A stretch of DNA of 64,000 bases from Streptomyces sp. CA-278952 (GCF_028747205.1 NZ_CP112880.1:3968001-4032000); one strand, 5' to 3'. Positions 1-10,020 are shown, numbered from the stretch's first letter. Made by a program: numbers and translations. Notes: generated from the letters alone by a model not told the origin.

Positions 1-918
<918 letters not shown>

Positions 919-1002
919 CCGCGTGTGCAAAGGTGCCTCCACGCTAGCGTCCTTTCGGGCGAGCTGACCAGAGGGGCCGCCCGTTCTTGCGATGATCGCC
1001 AG

Positions 1003-2349
1003 GTGACCTCCCCCCAAAGCGACCCCGCACCCCAGCCGCCCCAGGGCCACAGCCACGGCCACACCCACAGCCACGGGCCGGCCGCTCCGGTCTCCCGGCA
1101 CCTGCGCAAGGTGATTGCCGCGGTGCTGATCCCGTTCGCGACGGCGGTCGTCGTCGGCCTGATCGCGTTCTGGCCCGGCGGCGCGCCCGACCACGAGCGC
1201 ACCGGCGTCGGATTCGACCGGCAGACCCAGGACGGCAAGGTCGTCCAGGTCGTGAAGGTCGACTGCGCGGACGTCAACGCCGCGCAGGTGCCCCCGACCG
1301 GCGACACCTCCACGCCCTCGGGCCGCGAGGCCGTCAACGAGCAGGAGGGGGAGTGCGCGAAGGCCACCATCGAGGTGACCAGCGGCGACGACAAGGGCCG
1401 AAAGTTCGTCGAGGTGGTCCAGCCGGACGCCCCCCGGCAGCTGAAGGAGGGTCAGGGCGTGGTCGTCGCGTACGCCCCCGACGCGCCGCGCGACCTCCAG
1501 TACTCGGTGACCGACGTGGACCGGAAGATCCCGATGGCGGTGCTGGCCGGGATCTTCGCGCTGGCGGTGGTCCTGGTGGGCAGGATGCGGGGGGTGATGG
1601 CGCTGGTGGCGCTGGCCGTGTCGTTCGGCGTGCTGACCCTATTCATCCTGCCGGCGATCCTCCAGGGCTCGAACCCACTGGTCGTGGCGGTGATCGGGGC
1701 CAGTGCGATCATGCTGGCGGCCCTCTATCTGTGCCACGGGGTCACGGCCCGCACGTCGGTCGCGGTCGTCGGCACGCTGATCTCGCTGCTGCTGATCGGG
1801 CTGCTGGGCTCCCTGTTCATCGGCTGGGCGAACCTGAGCGGAAATACCGACGACAACACCGGCCTCATCCACGGCCTCTACCCGGACATCGATATGAGCG
1901 GTCTGCTGCTGGCCGGCGTCATCATCGGTTCGCTCGGAGTGCTCGACGATGTGACGGTCACCCAGACCTCCGCCGTCTGGGAACTGCACCAGGCGGACCC
2001 GCGGATGGGTTGGAAGGGGCTGTACCGGGCAGGTATCCGGATCGGAAGGGACCACATCGCCTCGGTGGTCAACACCCTGGTGCTGGCGTACGCGGGCGCG
2101 GCGTTGCCACTGCTGCTGCTCTTCTCCATTGCCCAGAGCAGTGTGGGGACGGTGGCCAACAGCGAGCTGATCGCCGAGGAGATCGTCCGCACGCTGGTCG
2201 GGTCGATCGGCCTGGTCGCCTCGGTGCCGGTGACCACGGTGCTCGCGGCGCTGGTCGTCTCCGCGGACCGTCCGGGGTCCGGCGGCGCCCAGGCGGCTAC
2301 GGCCGCACCCGCGCGGACGGGTCGGGGCCGTCGTCGTAAGACGGGGTGA
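1003..2349 (+). CDS. YibE/F family multipass membrane protein
   Basis: This 448-residue protein has an N-terminal His-rich tail (HSHGHTHSHG) that could bind metal, one membrane segment near residue 40, an extracytoplasmic stretch of about 115 residues, then about seven membrane segments. The second half has the YibE/F family look, including the LGVLDDVTVTQTSAVWEL motif. I chose the GTG at 1003 because the in-frame upstream start at 925 would run close to the divergent thiC leader. Family function is unknown. It is transcribed away from thiC and converges on ssgA with only 23 bases between. Confidence 0.9.
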   Translation: MTSPQSDPAPQPPQGHSHGHTHSHGPAAPVSRHLRKVIAAVLIPFATAVVVGLIAFWPGGAPDHERTGVGFDRQTQDGKVVQVVKVDCADVNAAQVPPTGDTSTPSGREAVNEQEGECAKATIEVTSGDDKGRKFVEVVQPDAPRQLKEGQGVVVAYAPDAPRDLQYSVTDVDRKIPMAVLAGIFALAVVLVGRMRGVMALVALAVSFGVLTLFILPAILQGSNPLVVAVIGASAIMLAALYLCHGVTARTSVAVVGTLISLLLIGLLGSLFIGWANLSGNTDDNTGLIHGLYPDIDMSGLLLAGVIIGSLGVLDDVTVTQTSAVWELHQADPRMGWKGLYRAGIRIGRDHIASVVNTLVLAYAGAALPLLLLFSIAQSSVGTVANSELIAEEIVRTLVGSIGLVASVPVTTVLAALVVSADRPGSGGAQAATAAPARTGRGRRRKTG

Positions 2350-2372
2350 CGGGACATCGGGTGCGCGCCCGG

Positions 2373-2810
2373 TCAGCCCGCGTTCTGCTCCTCGGCGAGG
2401 ATGCGGCCGAGCGCATCCTCCAGGTTCCCGTCGAAGTCACCCAGCGTGTGCTCCTGACCGAGCGGCACGAGCTTGTCCGTCCGGTCGAGAAACGCCACCA
2501 ATGGCGCCGTCCCGGCCCGGAACAGCGCACGGTCCGCGCCGACCTGAAGCCGGATGTGCACATCGCCGAGGCCCTCGGGCTCGGTCGGTCCGATGTGCAC
2601 ATCGCCGTCGCCGCTCGGGCTGTTGAGCCCGTCCAGCAGCAACTCGCGGCCGAACGCCCAGGTCACAGGGGCATCGCCGGGAAGGTGGAACGTCATTCGG
2701 ATGGCATACGGATCGCTGACCTCGTACCGGAGCTCCACCGGAATACGGAAAGAGAGCTCCTCGGAGACGAGGAAGCTCATCATGACCTCTGCTTGAACCG
2801 ACTCGCGCAT
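2373..2810 (-). CDS. ssgA: Sporulation protein SsgA (SsgA-like protein family)
   Basis: SsgA is a developmental regulator found in sporulating actinomycetes that helps position and activate septum formation in aerial hyphae and stimulates septation when overproduced. The 145-residue product has the full SALP signature (SFLVSEELSFRIPVELRY, FHLPGDAPVTWAFGREL, LFRAGTAPLVAFLDRTD). The ssgA identity rests on near-identity with remembered SsgA sequences and on the adjoining ssgR. Starts at codon 1 or at the MM pair at residues 10-11 are possible; an AGAGG lies just before the latter. The gene lies 101 bases downstream of ssgR on the same strand. Confidence 0.95.
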   Translation of the reverse strand: MRESVQAEVMMSFLVSEELSFRIPVELRYEVSDPYAIRMTFHLPGDAPVTWAFGRELLLDGLNSPSGDGDVHIGPTEPEGLGDVHIRLQVGADRALFRAGTAPLVAFLDRTDKLVPLGQEHTLGDFDGNLEDALGRILAEEQNAG

Positions 2811-2911
2811 CGTTCAACCCCGCAGTAGATGAATCTGGCCAGGAATGATCCCCCATGGCCCTATTGACGCCATCGTGGTGCACGCGATAGCAGATCACAA
2901 GGAGTGATTTT

Positions 2912-3688
2912 TCAGATACTGATAGAGAACACGAGCGAACGCAAGAGGCTGGCGACTTCGCCACGTAGTTGTTCGACTGCGGGCAGCAACCGATCCTCTC
3001 GGTCGAGAGGTACGGAAATGGCCATCGCCGCAATGGTGGCACCGGCCGTGACGGGAATCGCGGCGCACACGGTCCCCAGTGCGTACTCCTGGCGTTCGAT
3101 GACCGGTTCACCTCGTCGGAGGGTGCGCAGCCGTTCCAGAAGCGTGGCGCGATCTCGCACTGAGTAACGGGTGAGAGGGCGCACGGGGTGCCGGTCGAGG
3201 TGATCCTCGCGGGCTCGCTCGTCGAGTTGGGCGAGCAGACACTGGCCGATGGCGTGCGCGTGCGCGGTTTCCCGGAACGAGGCCCACTCCTCCACGGCCG
3301 GGGTTTCGGGGGCGTCCGCGACCGCGATGAGATCGATCTCGCCGTCGCAGTAGACGGCGCAGTACACCGGGGCTCCGATGGCGTCCCGCCAGCGGCCGAG
3401 GGAATCGGCGACGGAGGCGGGGCGCGGGCGGCTCCGGACCCCGGGGGCGGCGGTCAGGTTCTCGGCGGCCGCGCCGAACAAGAAGACACCGTTCTCGCGG
3501 CGGAGATAGCCCTCATGCGTCAGGGTCCGCAGCAAGTGGTACGCGGTCGGGAGCGGAAGCCCCGCCTCACGTGCCAGTTGCTTGGCGGGCGCCCCGTCCC
3601 GATGGGTGCCCACAGCCTCCAGCAGCCTCAATGCTCGCTGAACCGAACCGATCAACGTCGGCACAGCGGTGCTAGATGCCGTGGTCAA
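2912..3688 (-). CDS. ssgR: IclR-family transcriptional activator SsgR
   Basis: The protein has an N-terminal winged helix (LIGSVQRALRLLEAVG, then LAREAGLPLPTAYHLLRTLTHEGYL) and a C-terminal IclR effector domain (AHAIGQCLLAQLDE, YALGTVCAAIPVTAG). Placed directly upstream of ssgA it matches SsgR, known in S. coelicolor as the dedicated activator of ssgA. The start is uncertain: I chose TTG at 3688-3686 (258 aa) because GGGGGTGG precedes it by a short spacer; GTG at 3664 would give 250 aa. A longer in-frame extension to 3826 has no similarity to the family and is probably untranslated. Confidence 0.9.
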   Translation of the reverse strand: MTTASSTAVPTLIGSVQRALRLLEAVGTHRDGAPAKQLAREAGLPLPTAYHLLRTLTHEGYLRRENGVFLFGAAAENLTAAPGVRSRPRPASVADSLGRWRDAIGAPVYCAVYCDGEIDLIAVADAPETPAVEEWASFRETAHAHAIGQCLLAQLDERAREDHLDRHPVRPLTRYSVRDRATLLERLRTLRRGEPVIERQEYALGTVCAAIPVTAGATIAAMAISVPLDREDRLLPAVEQLRGEVASLLRSLVFSISI

Positions 3689-4068
3689 GGGCCACCCCCA
3701 GGCATGGTGACGGGCCGTCGGCCCTCCCGTGGGGGCCGCCCCCACGGGCCTGCCGCGATCCCGAGGACCGGAGATCCGGCCCGTGACCGGCGAGGACCGG
3801 TCCGGGCGCCGACGATGGAAGGCCAACGACCGGACTGTCGTACCCAGGACCGATCAGGCGATCGATATGGTGACGGAAGGTCACATTCCGGATGGCGGCA
3901 GTGTTTTGTCACTGTATCGGCCGCCTACGGCAGACGGGTGGTTTCCTCCGGGACTTAGCTCTGCTGGGCTAATCTCCCCCGCCGGCGCTGACCTCACCTC
4001 GTCCTACGGGCCCGGGACGGACGGGCCGGACGGACGGACCTGCCCCGTGCCGACCGGCGTTCCGTGTG
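3689..4068. other. Intergenic region upstream of ssgR, no gene seen
   Basis: These 380 bases separate ssgR from the end of the DUF5326 gene. No reading frame here has a recognisable domain, codon pattern or ribosome-binding site. It presumably holds the ssgR promoter. The part from 3860 to 3975 is relatively AT-rich for this genome. Confidence 0.5.
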
Positions 4069-4287
4069 CTACCAGTCACCGCGCGAGGACGACGACGACA
4101 TGAACTTGCGGACGACGAAGATCAGCCCGCCGACCACGACGACGAAGACCAGCGCCTTGAAGAGCAGGCTGATCACGAAGCCGACGACGCTGGCGATCAG
4201 CCCGCCGAACACGAAGATCGCAATGACGGGCACCGCGATCCACTTCACCCACCAGGGCATTCCCGCGAATATCTCCCGCACGGCCAT
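4069..4287 (-). CDS. Small membrane protein, DUF5326 type
   Basis: This 72-residue protein begins MAVREIFAGMPWWVKW, followed by two hydrophobic segments (about residues 16-38 and 40-60) and a short tail rich in Ser and Arg. It resembles the DUF5326 family of short streptomycete membrane proteins. Function is not known. It is in the same orientation as ssgR and the cupin gene but separated from both by 160 bases or more, so it is probably its own unit. Confidence 0.8.
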   Translation of the reverse strand: MAVREIFAGMPWWVKWIAVPVIAIFVFGGLIASVVGFVISLLFKALVFVVVVGGLIFVVRKFMSSSSSRGDW

Positions 4288-4450
4288 CGCCTCTACCTCG
4301 TCTCTCTGAGTCCTTGCCTCGATGCTAAAGGCGCCAAGGCCTCCCGCGGGGGCGGGCAGCCCTTGAAGACCCCTGATCGAGCCCCTAGGGATCCCCGGGA
4401 CAGCCGCGTCGGGTCCCCGGACGGAAGCTCACCTTTCGGACGGGCGAGAA

Positions 4451-4768
4451 TCAGCCCTCGGGCGGCGAGAAGACAACCATCACCCGCAGATCCTCGGTGA
4501 TGTGGTGGAACTTGTGGGCCACGCCCGCGGGCACGTAGACGACGCTCCCCCTGCCGACCTGCGTCGTCTCCGTCCCCACCGTGATCGATGCCCGCCCGCT
4601 GACGACGAAGTAGACCTCGTCCTGCTGGTGCGGCTGCTGCGGATCGAGCGCTCCCGCGTCCAGGGCGTACAGGCCGACCGACATATTGCGTTCCCGCACG
4701 AACTGCAGGTAAGCGCCGTCGTTGGCGGCCCGCTCCGCCTCCAGCTCGTCCAGTCTGAATGCCTTCAT
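4451..4768 (-). CDS. Cupin-domain protein
   Basis: This 105-residue single-domain cupin has both motifs of a conserved beta-barrel: HQQDEVYFVVSGRASITVG (motif 1, with His, Glu and Gly positions) and VVYVPAGVAHKFHHI (motif 2, with the second metal His). The metal ligands look intact, so a small metal-binding barrel is likely, but the substrate cannot be told from sequence. It lies 87 bases from the divergent phage-holin-like gene. Confidence 0.85.
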   Translation of the reverse strand: MKAFRLDELEAERAANDGAYLQFVRERNMSVGLYALDAGALDPQQPHQQDEVYFVVSGRASITVGTETTQVGRGSVVYVPAGVAHKFHHITEDLRVMVVFSPPEG

Positions 4769-4855
4769 GGCCCGTCCCGCCCCTTGTACTCACGCTGTCG
4801 CCTGTACCCGCGCTGCCGGTGTCCGCCACCGATCATGTCTGCCACGATCAGACAC

Positions 4856-5233
4856 ATGAAGAATTTCGTAGTCAAGACGATCGCCAACGCGGGTGCGCTG
4901 GCCGTTGCCATCTGGCTCATCGGCAACATCACGCTGGAGGGCGGCAGCACGGGCCGCAAGGCCCTCACCCTGATCCTGGTGGCGCTGCTCTTCGGCCTGG
5001 TGAACTTCCTGGTGAAGCCCGTGGTCCAGCTGCTGACGTTCCCGTTGTTCATCCTGACACTGGGGTTGATCACCCTGGTGGTCAACGCCCTGATGCTGAT
5101 GCTGACCTCCTGGCTGGCCGGAGTGTTCGATCTCAGCTTCCACGTCGAGGGGTTCTGGACGGCGGTGCTCGGCGGACTGATCATCTCGGTCGTGTCCTGG
5201 GCGCTCAACGTCGTCCTGCCCGACGAGAAGTGA
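4856..5233 (+). CDS. Phage-holin-family (DUF1469/PF04020-like) four-helix membrane protein
   Basis: The 125-residue product has four hydrophobic helices and the family hallmark LLFGLVNFLVKPVVQLLTFP, followed by ILTLGLITLVVNALMLML. Such proteins are common membrane proteins in actinobacteria and are called holin-like only by fold; there is no phage context here. The ATG at 4856 is chosen because similarity begins at MKNFVVKTIANAGAL. Confidence 0.85.
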   Translation: MKNFVVKTIANAGALAVAIWLIGNITLEGGSTGRKALTLILVALLFGLVNFLVKPVVQLLTFPLFILTLGLITLVVNALMLMLTSWLAGVFDLSFHVEGFWTAVLGGLIISVVSWALNVVLPDEK

Positions 5234-5339
5234 TTCCGGTATTCGGTATTCCGGGCCTCCGGGGAAGGCCGCTCCGGGTGCCTCTGGAAGAGTGCGGGGG
5301 ACGCCGGTGCACCACCGGGAGAGCAGCGAAGGAGCAGGC

Positions 5340-6464
5340 ATGAGCACCATGGGCGACGGAACGCGCGCAGTACGCGCCGGGCTTCCCGAACCGGAGCAGT
5401 TCGGACCCACCCTCCCCGGCCCGGTCTTCGCCGCGCACTTCCACCTCTCGGGCGAACCGGTGGGTCCCTACACCTACGGCCGGGAGACCAACCCGACCTG
5501 GACCCACCTGGAGCGGGCCATCGGCGAGCTGGAGGCTCCCGGTGAGGAGGTGGGCACGACCGTGTTCGCCTCGGGCATGGCGGCGATCACCGCAGTACTG
5601 CTCTCCCAGGTCCGCTCGGGTGACGCCGTGGTCCTGCCCGACGACGGCTACCAGGCGCTGCCGCTCGTACGGGAGCAACTGGAGGCGTACGGGGTCGAGG
5701 TCCGGACCGCGCCGACCGGCGGCGACGCCCAGCTGGCCCTGCTGACCGGGGCGAAGCTGCTCTGGATCGAGAGCCCGTCCAACCCGGGCCTGGACGTCTG
5801 CGACATCCGGCGGCTGGTCGATGCCGCGCACGCGACGGGCGCGCTGGTCGCCGTCGACAACACTCTGGCCACCCCGATCGGCCAGCGCCCGCTGGAGCTG
5901 GGCGCCGACTTCTCTGTCGCCAGCGACACCAAGGGCATGACCGGGCACGGCGACATTTTGCTCGGCCATGTGACCTGCCGCGATCCCCGGCTGACGGCGG
6001 ACGTGCGGCGCTGGCGCAAGGTCGTCGGGGCGATTCCGGGGCCGATGGAGGCCTGGCTGGCGCACCGCTCGCTGGCCACCCTCCACCTGCGCATCGACCG
6101 GCAGTGCACCACCGCCCTCGCTCTCGCCGAGGCGCTGACGAAGCGCGCGGAGGTCACCGGGCTGCGGTATCCGGGACTGCCCACCGACCCGTCACATGTC
6201 GTCGCGAGGCGCCAGATGCGACGCTTCGGATCCGTGGTGTCCTTCGAGCTGGCCGACCGGGAGACCGCTGAGCGCTTCCTGTCCGCGCTGCGCCTGGTCG
6301 ACGACGCGACGAGCTTCGGCGGCGTCCGGTCCACCGCGGAGCGCCGGGGCCGCTGGGGTGGCGACGCCGTCGCGGAGGGCTTCATCCGCTTCTCGGTCGG
6401 CGCGGAGGACCCCGAGGACCTGCTCGCCGACGTCGAACAGGCGCTGAACACGGCGGTCCGGTAG
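5340..6464 (+). CDS. Cystathionine gamma-lyase (Cys/Met metabolism PLP enzyme)
   Basis: This 374-residue fold-type I PLP enzyme probably cleaves cystathionine to cysteine, 2-oxobutyrate and ammonia. Visible motifs are the PYTYGRETNPTW active-site loop, FASGMAAITAVL, LLWIESPSNPG, VDNTLATP and the PLP-binding stretch SVASDTKGMTGHGD with the Schiff-base lysine. The ATG at 5340 follows AAGGAGCAGGC. It is a little shorter than the usual 380-400 residues. The exact reaction within the family (lyase versus synthase) is inferred. Confidence 0.88.
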   Translation: MSTMGDGTRAVRAGLPEPEQFGPTLPGPVFAAHFHLSGEPVGPYTYGRETNPTWTHLERAIGELEAPGEEVGTTVFASGMAAITAVLLSQVRSGDAVVLPDDGYQALPLVREQLEAYGVEVRTAPTGGDAQLALLTGAKLLWIESPSNPGLDVCDIRRLVDAAHATGALVAVDNTLATPIGQRPLELGADFSVASDTKGMTGHGDILLGHVTCRDPRLTADVRRWRKVVGAIPGPMEAWLAHRSLATLHLRIDRQCTTALALAEALTKRAEVTGLRYPGLPTDPSHVVARRQMRRFGSVVSFELADRETAERFLSALRLVDDATSFGGVRSTAERRGRWGGDAVAEGFIRFSVGAEDPEDLLADVEQALNTAVR

Positions 6465-6508
6465 GTCGGGGGAGTTTCAGACGGTCCTCCACGGGCCACT
6501 CTCTTGCC

Positions 6509-6988
6509 ATGACCGAACGTCCTGTGGTCAAGCGCACCGCACGCGCCGTCCTGCTCGACGGCGACGATCTCATCCTGATCAAGCGCACGAAGCCGGGGGT
6601 CGATCCGTACTGGCTCACGCCCGGCGGCGGGGTCGAGCCGGAGGACGCCACCGTCGTGGAAGCGCTGCACCGCGAGGTCGACGAGGAGCTGGGCGCCAAG
6701 ATCGTCGACGTGGTCCCGTGCTTCGTCGACACCGTGGAGCACATCGCGGACGGGGGCGTGACGGGGGTGAAGGTCCAGCACTTCTTCGTCTGCCGACTGG
6801 TGTCGATGGACGTCTCCCTGCGGCACGGCCCGGAGATCGACGAGCCCACCGGGGAGTACGAGATCGTCCGGGTGCCGTTCAGCCGGGTCGGGATCGCGGC
6901 CGTGCACCTCGTTCCGCTGTCCCTGCGGCACTACCTCGACGGCAACATCGAAGGCGTACGGGCGATGCACGCCCCCGACCTGGGCTGA
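6509..6988 (+). CDS. Nudix hydrolase
   Basis: The 159-residue protein has a Nudix box in residues about 34-58 (GGGVEPEDATVVEALHREVDEELG region). The REVDEELG core that binds metal is intact. The Glu that normally precedes it by eight positions aligns with Ala next to Asp, a small departure from GX5EX7REUXEEXGU. Substrate is unknown; nucleoside-diphosphate derivatives are typical. It lies 44 bases below the lyase gene and may be co-transcribed with it. Confidence 0.9.
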   Translation: MTERPVVKRTARAVLLDGDDLILIKRTKPGVDPYWLTPGGGVEPEDATVVEALHREVDEELGAKIVDVVPCFVDTVEHIADGGVTGVKVQHFFVCRLVSMDVSLRHGPEIDEPTGEYEIVRVPFSRVGIAAVHLVPLSLRHYLDGNIEGVRAMHAPDLG

Positions 6989-7099
6989 CACCCTCCGCGG
7001 CGGGGGCGCGCCGGGGCTCTGCCATGGCCCGTACTCCGCAGCGGGTACCCGTGGAAACTCCCGCCGCCGGACGCCCCGGGGAGCCCTGCTCGGCGTCGT

Positions 7100-7113
7100 G
7101 TTTCACGTGAAAC
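7100..7113. other. parS site 1
   Basis: Exact GTTTCACGTGAAAC between the Nudix gene and the next GNAT gene. The flanks do not extend the palindrome. It is the outermost site seen, about 45 kb from oriC. Confidence 0.93.
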
Positions 7114-7233
7114 CACTCAAGCGCCCGTACCTCAAGCCCTGGGGACTCACCCGGCACGGCAGGCGGCTGCGGATCTCGGCCAGTTCCGCGAAATCGGTGG
7201 ACGCACGATCATCCCGTCAGACAGCCTGACCCC

Positions 7234-8139
7234 ATGCACAGCCCATCACCCCTTCCCCTCGTCGAGCTGCCGATCCGGCGTCTGAACCGGGGAGACCTGG
7301 TCCCGTGCGCCGATCTCTGCGATGACCGCGGCTGGCCGCGCGACGAACACCGGTGGGGGCTGCTCCTCTCGGCCGGCACCGGATACGGGATCGACGCTCC
7401 GGACGGCAAGGGCCTGGCGGCGACCTGCCTGACCATGCCGTACGGATCCGACCTCACGGCGGTCGGCATGCTGCTCGTCGCCGACCGCTACGGACGCCGG
7501 GGGCTCGCCCGCCGACTCATGCGGCACGTGATGGAAGCCGTGGGGGACACCCCGCTCATCCTGTACGCCACCGAACAGGGACAGCCGCTCTACGAGGACC
7601 TCGGCTTCTCCCCGGTGGGCCGGGCCGCACGCGTCGGCGGCCATTTCGGGGCGGGCGGCTCCGACGTCTCCCCCTCCGGCTCTCCCTCCCCCTCGGCCTC
7701 TCGCCCGTCCGTGACCACCCGCCCGGCAGCGGCAGACGACCTGCGGGCGTTGGTCCGGCTCGACCTCCCCGTCTTCGGCGCCGACCGGACGCATCTTCTC
7801 GCCCGGCTGCCCGCCTTCTCCGACCGGCTCCAGGTCGCCGAGGAGCACGGCGAGCTGATCGGCTACGCGGCGCTCTGGCCGAGCGGGCAGACCGAGGTCG
7901 TCGGGCCGCTGATCGCCCGGGACACGGCCACCGCGCAGGCCCTGGTCACGGCCGTGGCCGCCACGACGGACCGGCCGCTGCGGATCGATGTCGAGGGCCG
8001 GCACAAGGAACTGCTCGGCTGGCTGGCGGAGAGCGGGCTGGAGCCCCTCTCCCGGACCACCGTGATGACGCACGGCATCCCGGACCTGCCCGGCGACGCA
8101 GCCCGCAGGTTCGCTCCGCTCACCCTCGCGACGGGCTGA
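7234..8139 (+). CDS. GNAT-family N-acetyltransferase with a second C-terminal domain
   Basis: The 301-residue protein has an N-terminal GNAT domain (residues about 10-130) with the acetyl-CoA loop VADRYGRRGLARRLM and the downstream YEDLGF motif. A Ser/Pro-rich linker (about 145-165) leads to a second, diverged GNAT-like half (170-290) that lacks an obvious acetyl-CoA loop. The layout is like YitH-type two-domain acetyltransferases. Substrate is unknown. It ends at a strong bidirectional terminator. Confidence 0.85.
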   Translation: MHSPSPLPLVELPIRRLNRGDLVPCADLCDDRGWPRDEHRWGLLLSAGTGYGIDAPDGKGLAATCLTMPYGSDLTAVGMLLVADRYGRRGLARRLMRHVMEAVGDTPLILYATEQGQPLYEDLGFSPVGRAARVGGHFGAGGSDVSPSGSPSPSASRPSVTTRPAAADDLRALVRLDLPVFGADRTHLLARLPAFSDRLQVAEEHGELIGYAALWPSGQTEVVGPLIARDTATAQALVTAVAATTDRPLRIDVEGRHKELLGWLAESGLEPLSRTTVMTHGIPDLPGDAARRFAPLTLATG

Positions 8140-8184
8140 CGCGCAGCAGCCGCACCGCCCTCGTGGCGGTGCGGCTGCTGCGCG
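8140..8184. terminator. Bidirectional terminator, perfect 20-bp stem
   Basis: Arms 8140-8159 and 8165-8184 are perfectly complementary around a 5-base loop (CTCGT). The hairpin lies between the converging GNAT and MFS genes. Confidence 0.9.
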
Positions 8185-8210
8185 ATGCGGGTCCCCGGGG
8201 AGCGGGCGAC

Positions 8211-9422
8211 TCAGTGCCGGGCCGCTGTCGCGACGGCCGGCTCGGGACTGCTCTCGGCGACGATCCGGCTCTTGCCGGCCTCCCGGCGCTCCAGCAGGCT
8301 GGAGAACACGGCCAGGACCAGGGCCGACGCGGCGAGCGCGGCGCCGACCCAGTTGGGGGCGGTGTAGCCGAGGCCTGCCGCGATCACGAGACCGCCGAGC
8401 CAGGCGGAGAGGGCGTTGCCGAGGTTGAACGCCCCGATGTTGACCGCGGAGGCCAGCGTCGGCGCACCCGCCGCCTGGTCGAGGACCCGCTTCTGCAACG
8501 GAGGCACGGTCGCGAAGCCCAGGGCGCCGATCAGAACGATGGTGACCGCCGCGGCGATCTTGTGGTGAGCGGTCACGGTGAACAGGCCGAGCACCACGGC
8601 GAGCGAGCCGAGCGATACGTACAGCAGGGGCATCAGATGGCGGTCCGCGAACCTGCCGCCGATCAGGTTGCCCCCCACCATGCCGAGGCCGAAGAGAACG
8701 AGCAGCCAGGTGACGGACGAGGCCGAGTAGCCGGCGATCCCGGTCATCATCGGGGTGATGTAGGTGATCGCGGCGAAGACTCCGCCGAAGCCCAGGACCG
8801 TCATGGCCATGGCCAGCAGGACCTGGACATTGCGGAACGCGGCCAGCTCGTGGCGGATGCGCACGCCTTCCGGCCCGGGCTGGTCCGGTACGAGCTTCGC
8901 GACGCCGAGCAGCCCCACGACGCCCAGAACGGCGACGAGGAGGAACGTGGTCCGCCAGCCCGCGGTCTGTCCGATGAAGGTGCCCAGCGGAACGCCGACG
9001 ACGTTCGCGACGGTGAGCCCGGTGAACATCATGGCGATGGCCCCGGCCTTCTTCTGCGGGGCGACCAGATCGGCCGCGACCACCGAGCCGATGCCGAAGA
9101 AGGCACCGTGCGCGAGGGAGGCGATCACCCGTCCGCCGAGCATGACTCCGAAGACGGGGGCGAGCGCGGACACCACGTTGCCCACGATGAAGAGCCCCAT
9201 GAGGAGCATCAGCATGCGCTTGCGGGTGACACGCGTGCCGAGCAGCGTCATCAGCGGGGCGCCGAGGACCACGCCGAGCGCGTAGCCGGTCACCAGGAAG
9301 CCCGCGGTCGGGATCGAGACCTGGAAGTCACCGGCGACCTCGGGGAGCAACCCCATGATCACGAACTCGGTCGTTCCGATCCCGAATGCCCCGATGGCGA
9401 GGGCGAGGAGCGCGAGCGGCAT
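8211..9422 (-). CDS. MFS transporter, DHA1 (Cmr/AraJ-like) drug-efflux type
   Basis: This 403-residue protein has 12 predicted membrane helices and the DHA1 features GTTEFVIMGLLPEV (helix 1) and GYALGVVLGAPLMTLLGTRVTRKRML (motif A region). It is probably a proton-driven exporter of a small molecule. The gene is divergent from a marR gene with 139 bases between them holding repeated candidate operators, so it is likely repressed by that regulator. The cytoplasmic tail after the last helix is about 25 residues. Confidence 0.9.
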   Translation of the reverse strand: MPLALLALAIGAFGIGTTEFVIMGLLPEVAGDFQVSIPTAGFLVTGYALGVVLGAPLMTLLGTRVTRKRMLMLLMGLFIVGNVVSALAPVFGVMLGGRVIASLAHGAFFGIGSVVAADLVAPQKKAGAIAMMFTGLTVANVVGVPLGTFIGQTAGWRTTFLLVAVLGVVGLLGVAKLVPDQPGPEGVRIRHELAAFRNVQVLLAMAMTVLGFGGVFAAITYITPMMTGIAGYSASSVTWLLVLFGLGMVGGNLIGGRFADRHLMPLLYVSLGSLAVVLGLFTVTAHHKIAAAVTIVLIGALGFATVPPLQKRVLDQAAGAPTLASAVNIGAFNLGNALSAWLGGLVIAAGLGYTAPNWVGAALAASALVLAVFSSLLERREAGKSRIVAESSPEPAVATAARH

Positions 9423-9444
9423 GGGTTCACCTTCCCTGAAGATT

Positions 9445-9517
9445 GCGTCTGCGCCTTACGAGCGTCCACAATAATTGCAGACGCCTACTAATTGCAAACG
9501 CGGGCTATTGCAGACGT
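9445..9517. promoter_or_regulatory. Repeated operator-like sites between MFS and marR genes
   Basis: The divergent promoter region has three direct copies of ATTGCARACGY (9474-9484, 9491-9501, 9507-9517) spaced 16-17 bases apart and one inverted GCGTCTGC at 9445-9452. These are good candidates for the binding sites of the adjoining MarR protein; this is inferred from position and repetition. Confidence 0.65.
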
Positions 9518-9561
9518 CCCCTATCCTGGAGTCACGCAGCTCCCGCCCGGAGGAGAGAGAC

Positions 9562-10020
9562 ATGACAGCGACCGACCCCGCCCTGACCGCCATCGCCCAG
9601 AGCTGGTGCGCGCTCTCCCTGCTTCACGGAAAGATCGAGGCCCGGATCGAGCGGGCCCTCCAGGCCGGCCACGGACTCAGCGCCCGCGAGTACTCCTTGC
9701 TCGACGTGTTGAGCCGGCAGCACAACGGCACCGGCGGGCATCTCCAGATGAAGCAGGTCGCCGACGCCGTCGTCCTCAGTCAGAGCGCCACCACCCGGCT
9801 CGTCACCCGGCTCGAGGACCGGGGGCTGCTGACCCGCTACCTGTGCGACACCGACCGTCGCGGCATCTACACCGACGTCACCGAGGCCGGTCTCACGCTA
9901 CTGGAGGCCGCCCGGCCGACGAACGACACCGCGCTGCGGGCGGCACTGGACGAGGCGGCGGAGAACCCTGAACTCGCGCCTCTGGTCACGGCCGTCGAAG
10001 AGCTGAAGGTCCCGGCCTGA
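9562..10020 (+). CDS. MarR-family transcriptional regulator
   Basis: The 152-residue winged-helix protein has the MarR core: GLSAREYSLLDVLS, MKQVADAVVLSQSATTRLVTRLEDRGLLTRYLCDTDRRGIYTDVTEAG (recognition helix and wing). The start ATG at 9562 follows GGAGGAGAGA. It probably controls the divergent MFS gene through the repeated sites at 9445-9517, as is usual for MarR/efflux pairs. A longer in-frame form starting at 9475 would overlap those operators and is rejected. Confidence 0.92.
   Translation: MTATDPALTAIAQSWCALSLLHGKIEARIERALQAGHGLSAREYSLLDVLSRQHNGTGGHLQMKQVADAVVLSQSATTRLVTRLEDRGLLTRYLCDTDRRGIYTDVTEAGLTLLEAARPTNDTALRAALDEAAENPELAPLVTAVEELKVPA

Noticed and set aside
3689..3826. N-terminal extension of SsgR by about 46 residues
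   Set aside because: Pro/Arg/Gly-rich sequence without similarity to IclR proteins; a TTG with a good ribosome site gives a family-sized protein.
7353..9491. 712-codon plus-strand frame across the GNAT and MFS genes
   Set aside because: It crosses the 20-bp-stem terminator and runs antisense to a clear MFS gene; repeated His/Gly/Asp/Glu composition is typical of a shadow frame.
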